Origin: an uncultured Lachnospiraceae bacterium
GTDB taxonomy: Bacteria > Bacillota > Clostridia > Lachnospirales > Lachnospiraceae
Direction of reading: 5' to 3'
Assembly: GCA_947567595.1 (NCBI GenBank)
Contig: CANOMQ010000033.1
Span: 1-47,637, forward strand
DNA: 47,637 bases
In this document: one piece after another, positions 15,935 to 24,680 of the stretch
How the letters are laid out: each line of letters starts with the position of its first letter
How positions within the stretch are numbered: the stretch's first letter is position 1
Made by a program: the position numbers and the translations under genes
Notes under the pieces: generated by a model
What the model saw: only the letters and a program-made list of their open reading frames with translations
Told to the model about the DNA's origin: nothing
The model's database searches: none

Positions 15935-16688
15935 CGGTAAGGGTGTGGTGAATGTGAAACTGAATAATAAGGGAGCTGCGCTTGTATCCGTTTTGGTTGT
16001 TACAACCTTTATTACAATCATTGCGACAACAATGCTTTATATGGCAGCCATGAACTATCAGCAGAAGCTGACGGATTATCAGAATAAGCAGAGCTTTTAC
16101 GGGGCGGAGAAGGCGCTTGACGAGCTGAAAAGCATTTTGGTTGCAGATGTGCAGGAAGCATATGTTACGGCATACAATAAAACGACACGGCAGTTTTTGG
16201 TCTTAAAGACGCAGCAGGCACGCAGCGAGTTTTTTCAAGATGCGTTTATCCATGAGCTGAACGAGAAATGGAAGACGCGGGTGAACTTAAACAGCAATGA
16301 TTTGGCGGCGGCTGTGCGCTCTGTCATGACAGGCGAATATGAGACGGAGAAGGACAGTATTTATAAGGTTTTGGATTATGGTGTGTATCAGACGACGACA
16401 TCAACAGGCAGCACAAAGAAGTTTGCGTTAAGGGGTGTACAGACAAAATTTACGTCCGGCTCTTATACGACTTTTATTTATACGGACATTTGTCTGGAGC
16501 CGCCAAAGGTGAACTGGGCGGACGCGTATAGCAGTGCAGGAGATACTGTGACACAGCCGGCGGACAGGGAAACAATTGCGTTTACGGATTATGTGTATTA
16601 TGTAAACTGGTGCAAGGCGGATTATGATGAGGGTGTTGCAGGCAACTACGATAATTTTGATATTGGAAATAAGATTACAAGTCCATAA
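15915..16688 (+). CDS. Minor pseudopilin lacking Glu5 (GspK/PilX-like)
   Basis: Up to 257 residues. The ATG at 15915 overlaps the previous stop by 20 bases; a GTG at 15954 giving the short leader VKLNNKG is an equally good start. The mature sequence begins AALVSVLVVTTFITIIATTM, so position 5 is Ser and not the usual Glu. In type II secretion the pseudopilin without Glu5 is GspK, which sits at the very tip. The stretch YQQKLTDYQNKQSFYGAEKALDELKSIL resembles PilX/GspK. Probably the tip-complex organiser of this pilus. Confidence 0.75.
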   Translation: MKRLKINGKGVVNVKLNNKGAALVSVLVVTTFITIIATTMLYMAAMNYQQKLTDYQNKQSFYGAEKALDELKSILVADVQEAYVTAYNKTTRQFLVLKTQQARSEFFQDAFIHELNEKWKTRVNLNSNDLAAAVRSVMTGEYETEKDSIYKVLDYGVYQTTTSTGSTKKFALRGVQTKFTSGSYTTFIYTDICLEPPKVNWADAYSSAGDTVTQPADRETIAFTDYVYYVNWCKADYDEGVAGNYDNFDIGNKITSP

Positions 16689-16723
16689 AAAGTTTGATGG
16701 CGGAAAGGAGGAAGCCACGGCTT

Positions 16724-17269
16724 ATGAAAAAACTGAATAATGACATTCGCGGTTTTTCGCTGGTTGAGGTGATTATTGTTGTTTCAATTATGTCTGTGAT
16801 CATTGGCGTGATAGGCTATGGAGTGTCCTTGTCAAGCGGCAAACCTGCAGAGGAATGTGCAAAGAAGCTTAGCGCGGCGATTTCACATGGACGGACAACA
16901 ACGATGGGGAAATACCGGAATGTGATTACCGTAAAGAAAGAGGATGATGGCAGGCTTACGGTTACGGAGAGTACGTTTAGCAGTGAGAGTGACATTCTGA
17001 ATGATAGTCCAAGCCAGAAGCGTTTCAGCACGGTTGGGACTAAGAATGTGACGGTGGAATATAAAATTGGTACAGGCAGCTATGTGACGATGAACAATGG
17101 TGATGCGATTGAGCTCCGGTATGACTCGGGAAGCGGCGCGATGAAAAAAACGGCAAACAGCGGTACGGAATGTTATACGGGATTCCGGATTTCCAAAGCG
17201 GGTAAGGTGTGGTTTGTGAACATGGAGACGCTTACGGGAAAGGTAACGGCTTCGACAACTGAGACTTAA
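16724..17269 (+). CDS. Minor pseudopilin (GspH/FimT-like)
   Basis: 181 residues from ATG 16724, with AAAGGAGG upstream; another in-frame ATG at 16697 overlaps that site and is unlikely. The leader ends DIRG, followed by FSLVEVIIVVSIMSVIIGVI with Glu5. The small beta-rich domain (KKLSAAISHGRTTTMGKYRN, then short strands ending GKVWFVNMETLTGKV) fits GspH/FimT-type minor pseudopilins. Third of four consecutive pseudopilin genes. Confidence 0.8.
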   Translation: MKKLNNDIRGFSLVEVIIVVSIMSVIIGVIGYGVSLSSGKPAEECAKKLSAAISHGRTTTMGKYRNVITVKKEDDGRLTVTESTFSSESDILNDSPSQKRFSTVGTKNVTVEYKIGTGSYVTMNNGDAIELRYDSGSGAMKKTANSGTECYTGFRISKAGKVWFVNMETLTGKVTASTTET

Positions 17270-17339
17270 CAGATTTTTGCAGTTATTTGTTGATTGGATT
17301 GGTAAAAAGCAAAGTTCGTTTGGGAAAGAGTTGGGTATT

Positions 17340-20300
17340 ATGATGAAAAGGATTTTGAATAAGAATTTACATAAAACAAAATGGGATAACAGGGGACTGT
17401 CGCTGGTAGAGGTATTATGTGCGGTGGCAATTCTCGCGCTTGTGACGGGCGTTATCGGGAGCGTTATTGTGATTAGTACGCGTACATACCGGCGCGGGAT
17501 TTCGGAGACGAATATCCAGCAGGAGGCACAGCTTGCGGCGAATAATATCGGGAATATTGTGAAGGACGCATGCAGTGTTATTTACGGTACAGGTGATAGC
17601 AGTGAAGCAGATTATAATGGCGGATATTATTTTAAGAATGGTGATTTAAGTGAAAGGATACCTGAAGGTGGTGACTTTAAGAAGCAGGCTGCAGGGTACA
17701 AAGAGTTATCCATTATTACAAATGAAAAGATACAGTATACGATGACGTACGATGAGCACAATAAAAAGCTTTTGTATCAGGAGTTCAATACGGAAGACAA
17801 TTCACCGCGGACGGATCCCGAAATTATGGCAACGAATATCGTTGAGTTTAAGGCGGATACAAAAGACTTTGAAAACAGCAAGGCCATTAAGCTGACGATG
17901 AAGGTTGAGGACAGCGATACAAACAGAAATATTCCGATGGAATATACGATGACTTCCCGCAACGGAGACGGGGAAGGCGGGGAATATGTCACGAATACGG
18001 ACAGTGTCGTGATTATTTTCCTTGAGGAAGACGTGGTGCTTGTTCCGGGCGAGACTTATCAGATCCCGATTTCCGTAACAGGAAGGCTGAATGAAGGCGG
18101 ACTGGAGTGGGAAAGCGTGACAGGGCTTGAGACGGTTGCTCTTACAATGGACTATGCGGAAGTGAAGGTTCCGATTGACTCCGACGGCGCGCCTGCTTCA
18201 TTCACGATTAAGACAAAGGATAAGAAGGCAGACACCACTCCGAAGGATCAAAAGACATGTGACGTTTATATTAGAAAAGTGAACAGCGTGTCGGTAAGCC
18301 ATTCGATTGATACGAGTGGTTCGCGCGGCGGAATGCTTGAGACGGCAGGAACGGTTTATACATTTAATGCGAATATCGAGGGAAGCGAGCTTGCAAAGCG
18401 GGTTGCCTATGCGTATGACAGCAATTATAAGACGGCACAGGCGGTTATATGGAGCTGGGAGCTTGTGGCGGACGGTGTTACCTATAAGCGGAATTGGACG
18501 TGCAGCCAAAATGCGGACGGCAAATATGAGTTTGCGGAGGGCATAGAAGGCGAGCAGTCGAAGTTTGATGAGTATATCAGTGTTACACTGAATAAGGAAG
18601 ATGCGATTATTCCGCAGCTTATCATGAAGATTGAGAAGGATATGCCAGCGGATTTTGTCCTTACGGTGAGGGCGACCTCGAAGCATGCGCTTGGGGTGAA
18701 TAAGGCGGATTCGGCGTATGGGGATAAGGATAATGCGGCGTACTTTGGCGAAGATGTTGTAAAGCCGAGAGAGACGGTTATGAATCAAAATCTTGTGGTT
18801 ACCTTAGAACCCTATGAAACAGGTAAAGTTGCGCTGGATATGAAGGGTGGACGTGAGAGTAACATTGAGTTTGAGTACCATGATGCGAGTGATTTGCGCA
18901 ATGAATCGAATACAAACGGAACGATTGCAACCTATAACGCGACAGACGATGCGGTAGAGATTACGTTAGGAAAAGACGAGATAGGCAGCGGAAAGAACAG
19001 CGCAGTACCCTATACGTTTACGATTGATGTAAAGGCAGGCGGTGTGGTCAAAACTACGATTACGGTGCATGTGTGCAGGATTGATGAACTTTCGATTGAA
19101 GTGAAGGATAATTTTACGGATAAAAAAGGGAATGTCATGGAACTCCCGACATATGATTTCCGCGCACGCTTTAATGATAGTAATGCTAACGTGTTAGAGT
19201 CTCAGCGTGTAACGGCAAACATGATTCAATACAAACCGGACGGTACGCTTGATGAGGAAGCTGTCAGAAGGACATTTTCTTCAACGATTACATGGGAGTT
19301 GATTGACCACAATAAGAATGGAAAGGTGGAATATTCGGAAAAGGTTGTCTGCATGGCGAATATAGGCTCGGGAGAAAAGAACAATGAGCCGAGTTACACG
19401 AAGAAGTATACCAATGGTCCAGCAACATTTGAGATTGTCAATGTGAAGCCGGCGCGTGTGGAACAGGACGGGAGTGGTAACTGGTTTCTCAAGCAGTTTC
19501 CGGAGGTTGATATTTCGCCCTCGGCAAAAACGTCTACAGGACTTCCGGAAAATTATGAGTTGAAGGTAACCATTGAGGCGCTTCATCCGCTTGGCTCGGC
19601 AGAAGGACAGCAGACGAACAAGACGAATACGTCATACAAACAGGATGTTAAGGCAAGTGCTTCCATATTTGGTGTTATGACAATTAAAGCGCCATCGCAG
19701 CTTGTGATTGTTGAGCCAGGACAGGGTACGAACAGTACGGAAATGTCTGATAAAGAAATTGTAATACCGATTTCGGTTGGTGGCGTGGCGGCATATGAGA
19801 TGAAAGCGACCATATCGGAGCATAGCAGCAGCGATACGAAGATTGCACCATATAAAGATGGAAATCCGTACAAAGGGAGTAATATTTCGAGCGTGGGCGG
19901 CGATGCAACTTGGTATTTGGGACTTTTGATTGGTGAGAAAGAAGTCGGTAACCATGCCGGACGCATAAAGGTGCATGTTGAAGCGTACAACAGCAAAAAG
20001 GAAAAGCTTGCTTCAACTGATTTTGAGCTTGGAGTAAGGCGTGTTGATACGATTGACGTGAAGCTTACAGACGGTAAGAAGTTTAGTTTGGTGAATAAGG
20101 CAAATAGTACACTGACGATTGAGGCGACGCCAAGAGGGCGCGGCAACAACGGCACGGAGTTTTACGATATTCAGAAAGATGACAAAGGAAACACATGCCG
20201 ATGGGAGAAGAAGGGAAACGGCGAGTATAAGGAGCCGTCTCCGATGGAATGGAAGATGCTGACGAAGGGTACGGAGAAGCCGCTTAGCGAGTGGACGGAA

Positions 20301-21509
20301 TACTTTGAGGCAAATTCGATTAAGACTTCCGTCAATGAAAGCGACCATAAAGCGTCTGTGACATTTAAGCTGAAACAGCCGCTCCCGATTGGGGCGAAAA
20401 TCCGTGCTTATTCGCTTCATGCGCGTGGTAACAACGGGAAAGACGAGGCGGCTTCGGATTATGTGAAGTATAACAAGTCAGGGAAGAAGTACGCGAATAC
20501 ATACGGCGAGCTTACGGTTGCGGACGACGGTTTCCAGAGAGCAGACGAATTTACGTTTGTTGAGAATATTGCGGATATGCGTCAGGGCTTTGGCGACAAC
20601 GAGTATGCTTCGGATCAGTGCAGCTTTTTCCGTTACCGCATTAAGGGCGGGGCATGGACACCGTATTATCAGTTAGAGGATAAGAGCCCGCGGATTGCGC
20701 GGTTTATTGGTACGAAAGAATCGCTTGTATTTTTGCCAGAGAATGATTATGACCTTGAGATTATCAATGTCGTTTACAGCAAGAGTAAGAAGTTGATTTA
20801 CTGGCCGCTGAATGATGCGCTGTTAGAGGCTGGCAGAGGTTGGAAAGAAGATGGTTTCAGATTATGGAACGGCGATGAGATTATGAAAAATTCCAACTAT
20901 GACGGCACCTATAAGCAGCAGATGATTGAGAAGGAACATGCGCTTTATGAGCAGATAAAAAGCTCTAAGGAGAAATGGCAGTGGACGTTTGATGTGCCAA
21001 AGGTGAATATTAATTTTGAAGTTGGTGATGCGAGACAGTGGAAAGTGAAAGACTCCAAGGTAACATTAGCAACAATGTCGGAAGCCACCCCGCTTCATTT
21101 ACAGGGCGGCAGTAAGACAGAGCATTGGATACCGGGCGATGAAATTGCAGTTAAATTGGCACCTTCGTCATTTTGTCTGTGGAAACGGCAGTACCATATG
21201 AATGCGTATGTAGACAAAAAGGTAGACGGACAATGGCAGGAGATTGCTGTAACGGAGTCAGGATGGGGCGGACGAATTGATGGTGGTTTTGAAGATTGGT
21301 ATTTGCAGACCAGTTGCCCGCAGTTCCAGATTTATAATGTTTATGGTCTTGCAAAAGGGGACTATCGAATCCGCACGCTCATCAAGGACATGGAATGGAT
21401 GAAGATTAACGGCAGGCTCTTTGACAGAACCTATGAAGGATATAATTTGGATACACCGCTGTTTAACTTATCGAATGGCGAGGGTGTGTTGTATGTGAGA
21501 TTTAATTAA
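17340..21509 (+). CDS. Giant pseudopilin (about 1390 aa), candidate pilus-tip adhesin
   Basis: The start is ATG 17340 or the adjacent ATG 17343. A prepilin leader ends WDNRG and is followed by LSLVEVLCAVAILALVTGVI with Glu5, so the N-terminus is GspJ/PilW-like (SVIVISTRTYRRGISETNIQ). The remaining 1300 residues are beta-rich extracellular sequence: repeated strand patterns near VVIIFLEEDVVLVPGETYQI and YIRKVNSVSVSHSIDTSGSR suggest several Ig-like or bacterial-adhesin domains in the first 800 residues, and a Trp/Tyr-rich C-terminal part follows. No sortase motif or second membrane segment. Normal GspJ/PilW proteins are 200-350 residues, so this is probably a tip-mounted adhesin. Last gene of the operon, closed by a strong terminator. 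Confidence 0.8.
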   Translation: MMKRILNKNLHKTKWDNRGLSLVEVLCAVAILALVTGVIGSVIVISTRTYRRGISETNIQQEAQLAANNIGNIVKDACSVIYGTGDSSEADYNGGYYFKNGDLSERIPEGGDFKKQAAGYKELSIITNEKIQYTMTYDEHNKKLLYQEFNTEDNSPRTDPEIMATNIVEFKADTKDFENSKAIKLTMKVEDSDTNRNIPMEYTMTSRNGDGEGGEYVTNTDSVVIIFLEEDVVLVPGETYQIPISVTGRLNEGGLEWESVTGLETVALTMDYAEVKVPIDSDGAPASFTIKTKDKKADTTPKDQKTCDVYIRKVNSVSVSHSIDTSGSRGGMLETAGTVYTFNANIEGSELAKRVAYAYDSNYKTAQAVIWSWELVADGVTYKRNWTCSQNADGKYEFAEGIEGEQSKFDEYISVTLNKEDAIIPQLIMKIEKDMPADFVLTVRATSKHALGVNKADSAYGDKDNAAYFGEDVVKPRETVMNQNLVVTLEPYETGKVALDMKGGRESNIEFEYHDASDLRNESNTNGTIATYNATDDAVEITLGKDEIGSGKNSAVPYTFTIDVKAGGVVKTTITVHVCRIDELSIEVKDNFTDKKGNVMELPTYDFRARFNDSNANVLESQRVTANMIQYKPDGTLDEEAVRRTFSSTITWELIDHNKNGKVEYSEKVVCMANIGSGEKNNEPSYTKKYTNGPATFEIVNVKPARVEQDGSGNWFLKQFPEVDISPSAKTSTGLPENYELKVTIEALHPLGSAEGQQTNKTNTSYKQDVKASASIFGVMTIKAPSQLVIVEPGQGTNSTEMSDKEIVIPISVGGVAAYEMKATISEHSSSDTKIAPYKDGNPYKGSNISSVGGDATWYLGLLIGEKEVGNHAGRIKVHVEAYNSKKEKLASTDFELGVRRVDTIDVKLTDGKKFSLVNKANSTLTIEATPRGRGNNGTEFYDIQKDDKGNTCRWEKKGNGEYKEPSPMEWKMLTKGTEKPLSEWTEYFEANSIKTSVNESDHKASVTFKLKQPLPIGAKIRAYSLHARGNNGKDEAASDYVKYNKSGKKYANTYGELTVADDGFQRADEFTFVENIADMRQGFGDNEYASDQCSFFRYRIKGGAWTPYYQLEDKSPRIARFIGTKESLVFLPENDYDLEIINVVYSKSKKLIYWPLNDALLEAGRGWKEDGFRLWNGDEIMKNSNYDGTYKQQMIEKEHALYEQIKSSKEKWQWTFDVPKVNINFEVGDARQWKVKDSKVTLATMSEATPLHLQGGSKTEHWIPGDEIAVKLAPSSFCLWKRQYHMNAYVDKKVDGQWQEIAVTESGWGGRIDGGFEDWYLQTSCPQFQIYNVYGLAKGDYRIRTLIKDMEWMKINGRLFDRTYEGYNLDTPLFNLSNGEGVLYVRFN

Positions 21510-21528
21510 AAGAAATAGATAAGTTAGC

Positions 21529-21568
21529 AAAACAGGAACAGTTTATAACAGGCTGTTCCTGTTTTGTC
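21529..21568 (+). terminator. Rho-independent terminator of the pilus operon
   Basis: A 13-bp perfect stem (21529-21541 with 21553-21565, AAAACAGGAACAG and its complement), an 11-base loop and a T run. It ends the operon that starts at 10350. Confidence 0.85.
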
Positions 21569-21732
21569 GTAAGGGATTAATTGGAATAATATATTGAAAA
21601 AGTGTGGAGAAGAGAATGTTTTTACTGTTAGTTGTTTGATTTTGGATTAAAAGTCCAATGCAGGAATGAAAAATAGAGGGTACACTCTTATTACCTAAGC
21701 AATTCTATTCCTTGATTAGAACAAACGAGCGA

Positions 21733-21761
21733 TTGAATGTGCTTGGAGTAATTGATATAAT
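21733..21761 (+). promoter_or_regulatory. Promoter-like element touching the rpn ribosome site (copy 1)
   Basis: TTGAAT (21733-21738), 17-bp spacer, TATAAT (21756-21761), immediately followed by AGGAGG (21762-21767). A start at the usual distance would fall inside or just after the ribosome site, giving an almost leaderless mRNA. The same arrangement is kept in copy 2 (TATAAT at 23124-23129). Confidence 0.4.
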
Positions 21762-21775
21762 AGGAGGTACCAAAG

Positions 21776-22705
21776 ATGTTAAATGTAAAGGTAAACAGGG
21801 AGTACAAGGACCGGCTTTTCCGGTTTCGCTTCGGAACGGAGGAGTATAAAGCGGATATGCTGTCATTGTACAATGCGCTGAATGGAACAGCGTATGAAAA
21901 TGTGGAGGAGCTTTCCATAACGACGATAGAAGATGTGATTTACATTGGCATGAAAAACGACGTATCTATTTTGCTAGATGGAAATCTCTCTTTATGGGAA
22001 CAGCAAAGTACAATAAACCCAAATATGCCGATAAGGGGGCTGATGTATTTTGCAAACCTGTATGAACAGTATATTAAGGTAAATAAACTGAACATATACG
22101 GGACTAAATTACAGAAGATACCGACGCCGCGATATGTTGTCTTTTATAATGGAATAGGTAACAGCGAGGCAGTTACGGAACTAAAGCTGTCAGATGCTTT
22201 TTTGCATGAAAGCGATGGCGGCTTTGAGTGGACGGCAGTTGTGTATAACCTGAACAGGGGAAAAAACGATAAGTTATTGGAGCAATGCAAGCCGTTATCG
22301 GAATACATGGAGCTGTTGAACAGGATACGGGATAACCAAAAGAGTGGCATGGACATCAAATCGGCAGTCAATGCGGCGGTTGACAGTTGTATAGCAGATG
22401 GAATCATGGCAGAGTTTTTGATAAAACATAAAGCGGAGGTAATGAGTATGTGTCTGACGGAATTTGATGAAGAAGTATTTGTGAATGGGATGAAGGAAGA
22501 GGGGAGAGAGGAAGGAAGACTGGAAGAAAAGGCAGAAAGTATTTTTGCACTTTTAGAGGACTATGGGGAAATTCCTGAAATGTTAAGAAAGCTGATTATG
22601 GAGCAGACCGATTTGGAGCTTTTAAGGAAATGGCTAAAGTATGCGGCAAGGGTGGAAAGCATAGAGGAATTTGAAGATAAAATAGGGTTGGTCAGGAAGA
22701 GCTGA
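21776..22705 (+). CDS. Rpn-family PD-(D/E)XK nuclease / putative transposase, copy 1
   Basis: 309 residues with TAGGAGGTACC before ATG 21776. The N-terminal 190 residues are a PD-(D/E)XK nuclease-like fold of the Rpn (recombination-promoting nuclease) group: KDRLFRFRFGTEEYKADMLS, then Asp62 in NDVSILLDG and Glu75/Gln77 in SLWEQQST as likely metal-site residues, followed by NPNMPIRGLMYFANLYEQYI. The C-terminal 70 residues are charged and helical (EEGREEGRLEEKAES). Rpn proteins act in RecA-independent recombination and some act in phage defence. It has its own promoter-like element and terminator (22931-22976), so it is a stand-alone unit, and a near-identical copy follows at 23144-24073. Confidence 0.85.
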   Translation: MLNVKVNREYKDRLFRFRFGTEEYKADMLSLYNALNGTAYENVEELSITTIEDVIYIGMKNDVSILLDGNLSLWEQQSTINPNMPIRGLMYFANLYEQYIKVNKLNIYGTKLQKIPTPRYVVFYNGIGNSEAVTELKLSDAFLHESDGGFEWTAVVYNLNRGKNDKLLEQCKPLSEYMELLNRIRDNQKSGMDIKSAVNAAVDSCIADGIMAEFLIKHKAEVMSMCLTEFDEEVFVNGMKEEGREEGRLEEKAESIFALLEDYGEIPEMLRKLIMEQTDLELLRKWLKYAARVESIEEFEDKIGLVRKS

Positions 22706-22802
22706 TGGTGGGGGTTATATGGTAATATAGCTTATATGGCAGAAACATTTTATTTAAGATAAGGCAGGCATATAAAATACCGACAGAAAGTGAGAGTTAA
22801 TA

Positions 22803-22898
22803 ATGGGAAATGGGATAAAAGAATACACTGTATGGGAAGACTTGGGAATTGAAAGCGAGGCAGAGGTTTATATGCAGGAGACATTAAATTATATTTAA
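22803..22898 (+). CDS. Very small ORF between the rpn copies
   Basis: A 31-codon frame reading MGNGIKEYTVWEDLGIESEA and ending ETLNYI at TAA 22896-22898. No strong ribosome site. It may be a fragment of a larger gene. Otherwise the stretch 22706-22930 between the rpn genes shows nothing. Confidence 0.25.
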   Translation: MGNGIKEYTVWEDLGIESEAEVYMQETLNYI

Positions 22899-22930
22899 AT
22901 AGGATAAAGGGATAACGAAAATTTTATAAA

Positions 22931-22976
22931 AAGGTGTAAAATCTGTTGCTTTTGACATGGATTTTACACCTTTTTT
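22931..22976 (+). terminator. Rho-independent terminator after rpn copy 1
   Basis: AAGGTGTAAAAT (22931-22942) pairs perfectly with ATTTTACACCTT (22961-22972), followed by more T. A closely related hairpin recurs after the second copy (24387-24433). Confidence 0.8.
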
Positions 22977-23009
22977 GTATAAGTTTGTGAAAGGGCAGTG
23001 CTCCTGTTG

Positions 23010-24073
23010 TTGGATTAAGTGTCCAATGCGAATATTAAAAAGATAGGGTACAATCTTATTACCTAAGCAGTTCTATTCTTTGGTTAGAACAAACGAACGA
23101 TTGAATGTGCTTGGAATAATTGATATAATAGGAGGTACCAAAGATGTTAGATGTAAAGGTAAACAGGGAGTACAAGGACCGGCTTTTCCGTTTCCGTTTT
23201 GGAACGGAGGAGTATAAAGCGGATATGCTGTCATTGTACAATGCGCTGAACGGAACAGCGTATGGGAATGTGGAGGAGCTTTCCATAACGACGATAGAAG
23301 ATGTGATTTACGTTGGCATGAAAAACGACATATCTATTTTGCTAGATGGAAATCTCTCTTTATGGGAACAGCAGAGTACGCTGAACCCGAATATGCCCAT
23401 AAGGGGGCTGATGTATTTTGCAAACCTGTATGAACAGTATATTAAGGTAAATAAACTGAACATATACGGGACTAAATTACAGAAGATACCGACGCCGCGA
23501 TATGTTGTCTTTTATAATGGAATAGGTAACAGCGAGGCAGTTACGGAACTAAAGCTGTCAGATGCTTTTTTGCATGAAAGCGATGGCGGCTTTGAGTGGA
23601 CGGCAGTTGTGTATAACCTGAACAGGGGAAAAAACGATAAGTTATTGGAGCAATGCAAGCCGTTATCGGAATACATGGAGCTGTTGAACAGGATACGGGA
23701 TAACCAAAAGAGTGGCATGGACATCAAATCGGCAGTCAATGCGGCGGTTGACAGTTGTATAGCAGATGGAATCATGGCAGAGTTTTTGATAAAACATAAA
23801 GCGGAGGTAATGAGTATGTGTCTGACGGAATTTGATGAAGAAGTATTTGTGAATGGGATGAAGGAAGAGGGGAGAGAGGAAGGAAGACTGGAAGAAAAGG
23901 CAGAAAGTATTTTTGCACTTTTAGAGGACTATGGGGAAATTCCTGAAATGCTAAGAAAGCTGATTATGGAGCAGACCGATTTGGAGCTTTTAAGGAAATG
24001 GCATAAGTATGCGGCAAGGGTGGAAAGCATAGAGGAGTTTGAAGAAAAAATAGGGTTGGTCAGGGAGAGCTGA
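23010..24073 (+). repeat. Copy 2 of the 1064-bp tandem duplication
   Basis: Begins TTGGATTAAGTGTCCAATG and matches 21642-22705 base for base in length. The terminator and leader just upstream (22905-23028) recur once more at about 24352-24487, in front of the chemoreceptor, as a third leader without a gene. Confidence 0.85.
23144..24073 (+). CDS. Rpn-family PD-(D/E)XK nuclease / putative transposase, copy 2
   Basis: 309 residues, same start context (TAGGAGGTACC) and length as the protein at 21776-22705. The two differ at only eight positions, five within the first 80 residues and three in the last 25; the roughly 200 residues between are identical. Asp62 and Glu75/Gln77 of the nuclease-like site are conserved (NDISILLDG, LWEQQST), so both copies should be equally active. 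Such identity in the centre of otherwise diverging copies suggests recent gene conversion between them. Confidence 0.85.
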   Translation: MLDVKVNREYKDRLFRFRFGTEEYKADMLSLYNALNGTAYGNVEELSITTIEDVIYVGMKNDISILLDGNLSLWEQQSTLNPNMPIRGLMYFANLYEQYIKVNKLNIYGTKLQKIPTPRYVVFYNGIGNSEAVTELKLSDAFLHESDGGFEWTAVVYNLNRGKNDKLLEQCKPLSEYMELLNRIRDNQKSGMDIKSAVNAAVDSCIADGIMAEFLIKHKAEVMSMCLTEFDEEVFVNGMKEEGREEGRLEEKAESIFALLEDYGEIPEMLRKLIMEQTDLELLRKWHKYAARVESIEEFEEKIGLVRES

Positions 24074-24095
24074 TAAACGAAAATTGATTATACAG

Positions 24096-24123
24096 TTACA
24101 TTTTTCACATAATCCGCTATAAT
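24096..24123 (+). promoter_or_regulatory. Promoter of the small gene at 24170
   Basis: TTACAT (24096-24101), 16-bp spacer, TATAAT (24118-24123), about 45 bases ahead of an ORF with AAAGG before its ATG. Confidence 0.5.
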
Positions 24124-24169
24124 GATTATAACAAATAAATGACAGTATTAACGAAAAGGCGGTGAAAGG

Positions 24170-24367
24170 ATGGCTGAAGAAATGAGTAAAGAGGGACTTA
24201 TGAAAATATCTGTTGAAGAGTTTTCGAGACTTCAGAAATGGATGCTGTCCGCAAGGGATAAAGATTCCGAAACATATAATATGATGTAGGAACGATATGT
24301 TGAATTAAAAGTTATTTTGTCAAATCTGAGTGTTAATGTGACAGATTTGGATAGGATAAAAGCGTAA
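24170..24367 (+). pseudogene. Small gene interrupted by an in-frame TAG
   Basis: ATG 24170 with GGTGAAAGG upstream opens a frame reading MAEEMSKEGLMKISVEEFSR and LQKWMLSARDKDSETYNMM, then TAG (24287-24289). The same frame continues naturally as ERYVELKVILSNLSVNVTDL and DRIKA to TAA (24365-24367). A single AAG-to-TAG change would explain the stop. The full product would be about 65 helical residues; family not recognised. It has its own promoter and the 24387 terminator. Confidence 0.55.
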
Positions 24368-24386
24368 CATAAACGTTATAATAATT

Positions 24387-24433
24387 AAAAGGGTGTAAAA
24401 TCTGTTGTTTTTGATATGGATTTTACACTTTTT
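24387..24433 (+). terminator. Terminator, copy of the one at 22931
   Basis: GTGTAAAAT (24393-24401) pairs with ATTTTACAC (24420-24428), extended by G-T and A-T pairs and followed by T residues. The sequence is clearly related to 22931-22976. Confidence 0.7.
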
Positions 24434-24467
24434 TGTATAAGCTTGTGAAACAACAGCACTCCCGTTA

Positions 24468-24486
24468 TTGGATTGAGTGTCTAATG
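24468..24486 (+). repeat. Third copy of the rpn leader element, no gene attached
   Basis: TTGGATTGAGTGTCTAATG corresponds to the elements at 21642-21660 and 23010-23028. Similarity fades within about 40 bases, where the chemoreceptor promoter region begins. It looks like the scar of a third unit or the original junction of the amplification. Confidence 0.6.
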
Positions 24487-24607
24487 TAAAAATAAAAAGG
24501 ATAAGAGACAATCTTTTTTTTACGCAATTTTATGCCGATTTTACACAATTTAAAGATGATGTTTTTGTGCAAATTTTCCGTTTTTTTGGCTTTATTTCAT
24601 GTTAGTA

Positions 24608-24637
24608 TTGAAAAAGTGTGACTTTTCACGGTATAAT
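24608..24637 (+). promoter_or_regulatory. SigA-type promoter of the chemoreceptor gene
   Basis: TTGAAA (24608-24613), 18-bp spacer, TATAAT (24632-24637), about 43 bases before the ATG at 24681. Confidence 0.6.
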
Positions 24638-24680
24638 TATATTAATTCACTGCCAAATTCGATAAAAAGGAGAGAAACGT

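Larger units (their letters stand above)
21642..22705 (+). repeat. Copy 1 of a 1064-bp tandem duplication (leader plus rpn gene)
   Basis: Begins with a TTGGATTAAAAGTCCAATG element and runs to the rpn stop region. It aligns over its whole length with 23010-24073, which has exactly the same length. From about 22035 to 22580 the copies look identical, silent positions included, while both ends differ, pointing to gene conversion. Confidence 0.85.

Noticed and set aside
16694-16723. Earlier start for the GspH-like pseudopilin
   Set aside because: It would place the ribosome site inside the coding region; ATG 16724 gives a normal prepilin leader.
24534-24539. GCCGAT, resembling the -10 of a SigD (flagellar/chemotaxis) promoter upstream of the chemoreceptor
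   Set aside because: No TAAA at the proper distance; a better SigA promoter lies closer to the gene.
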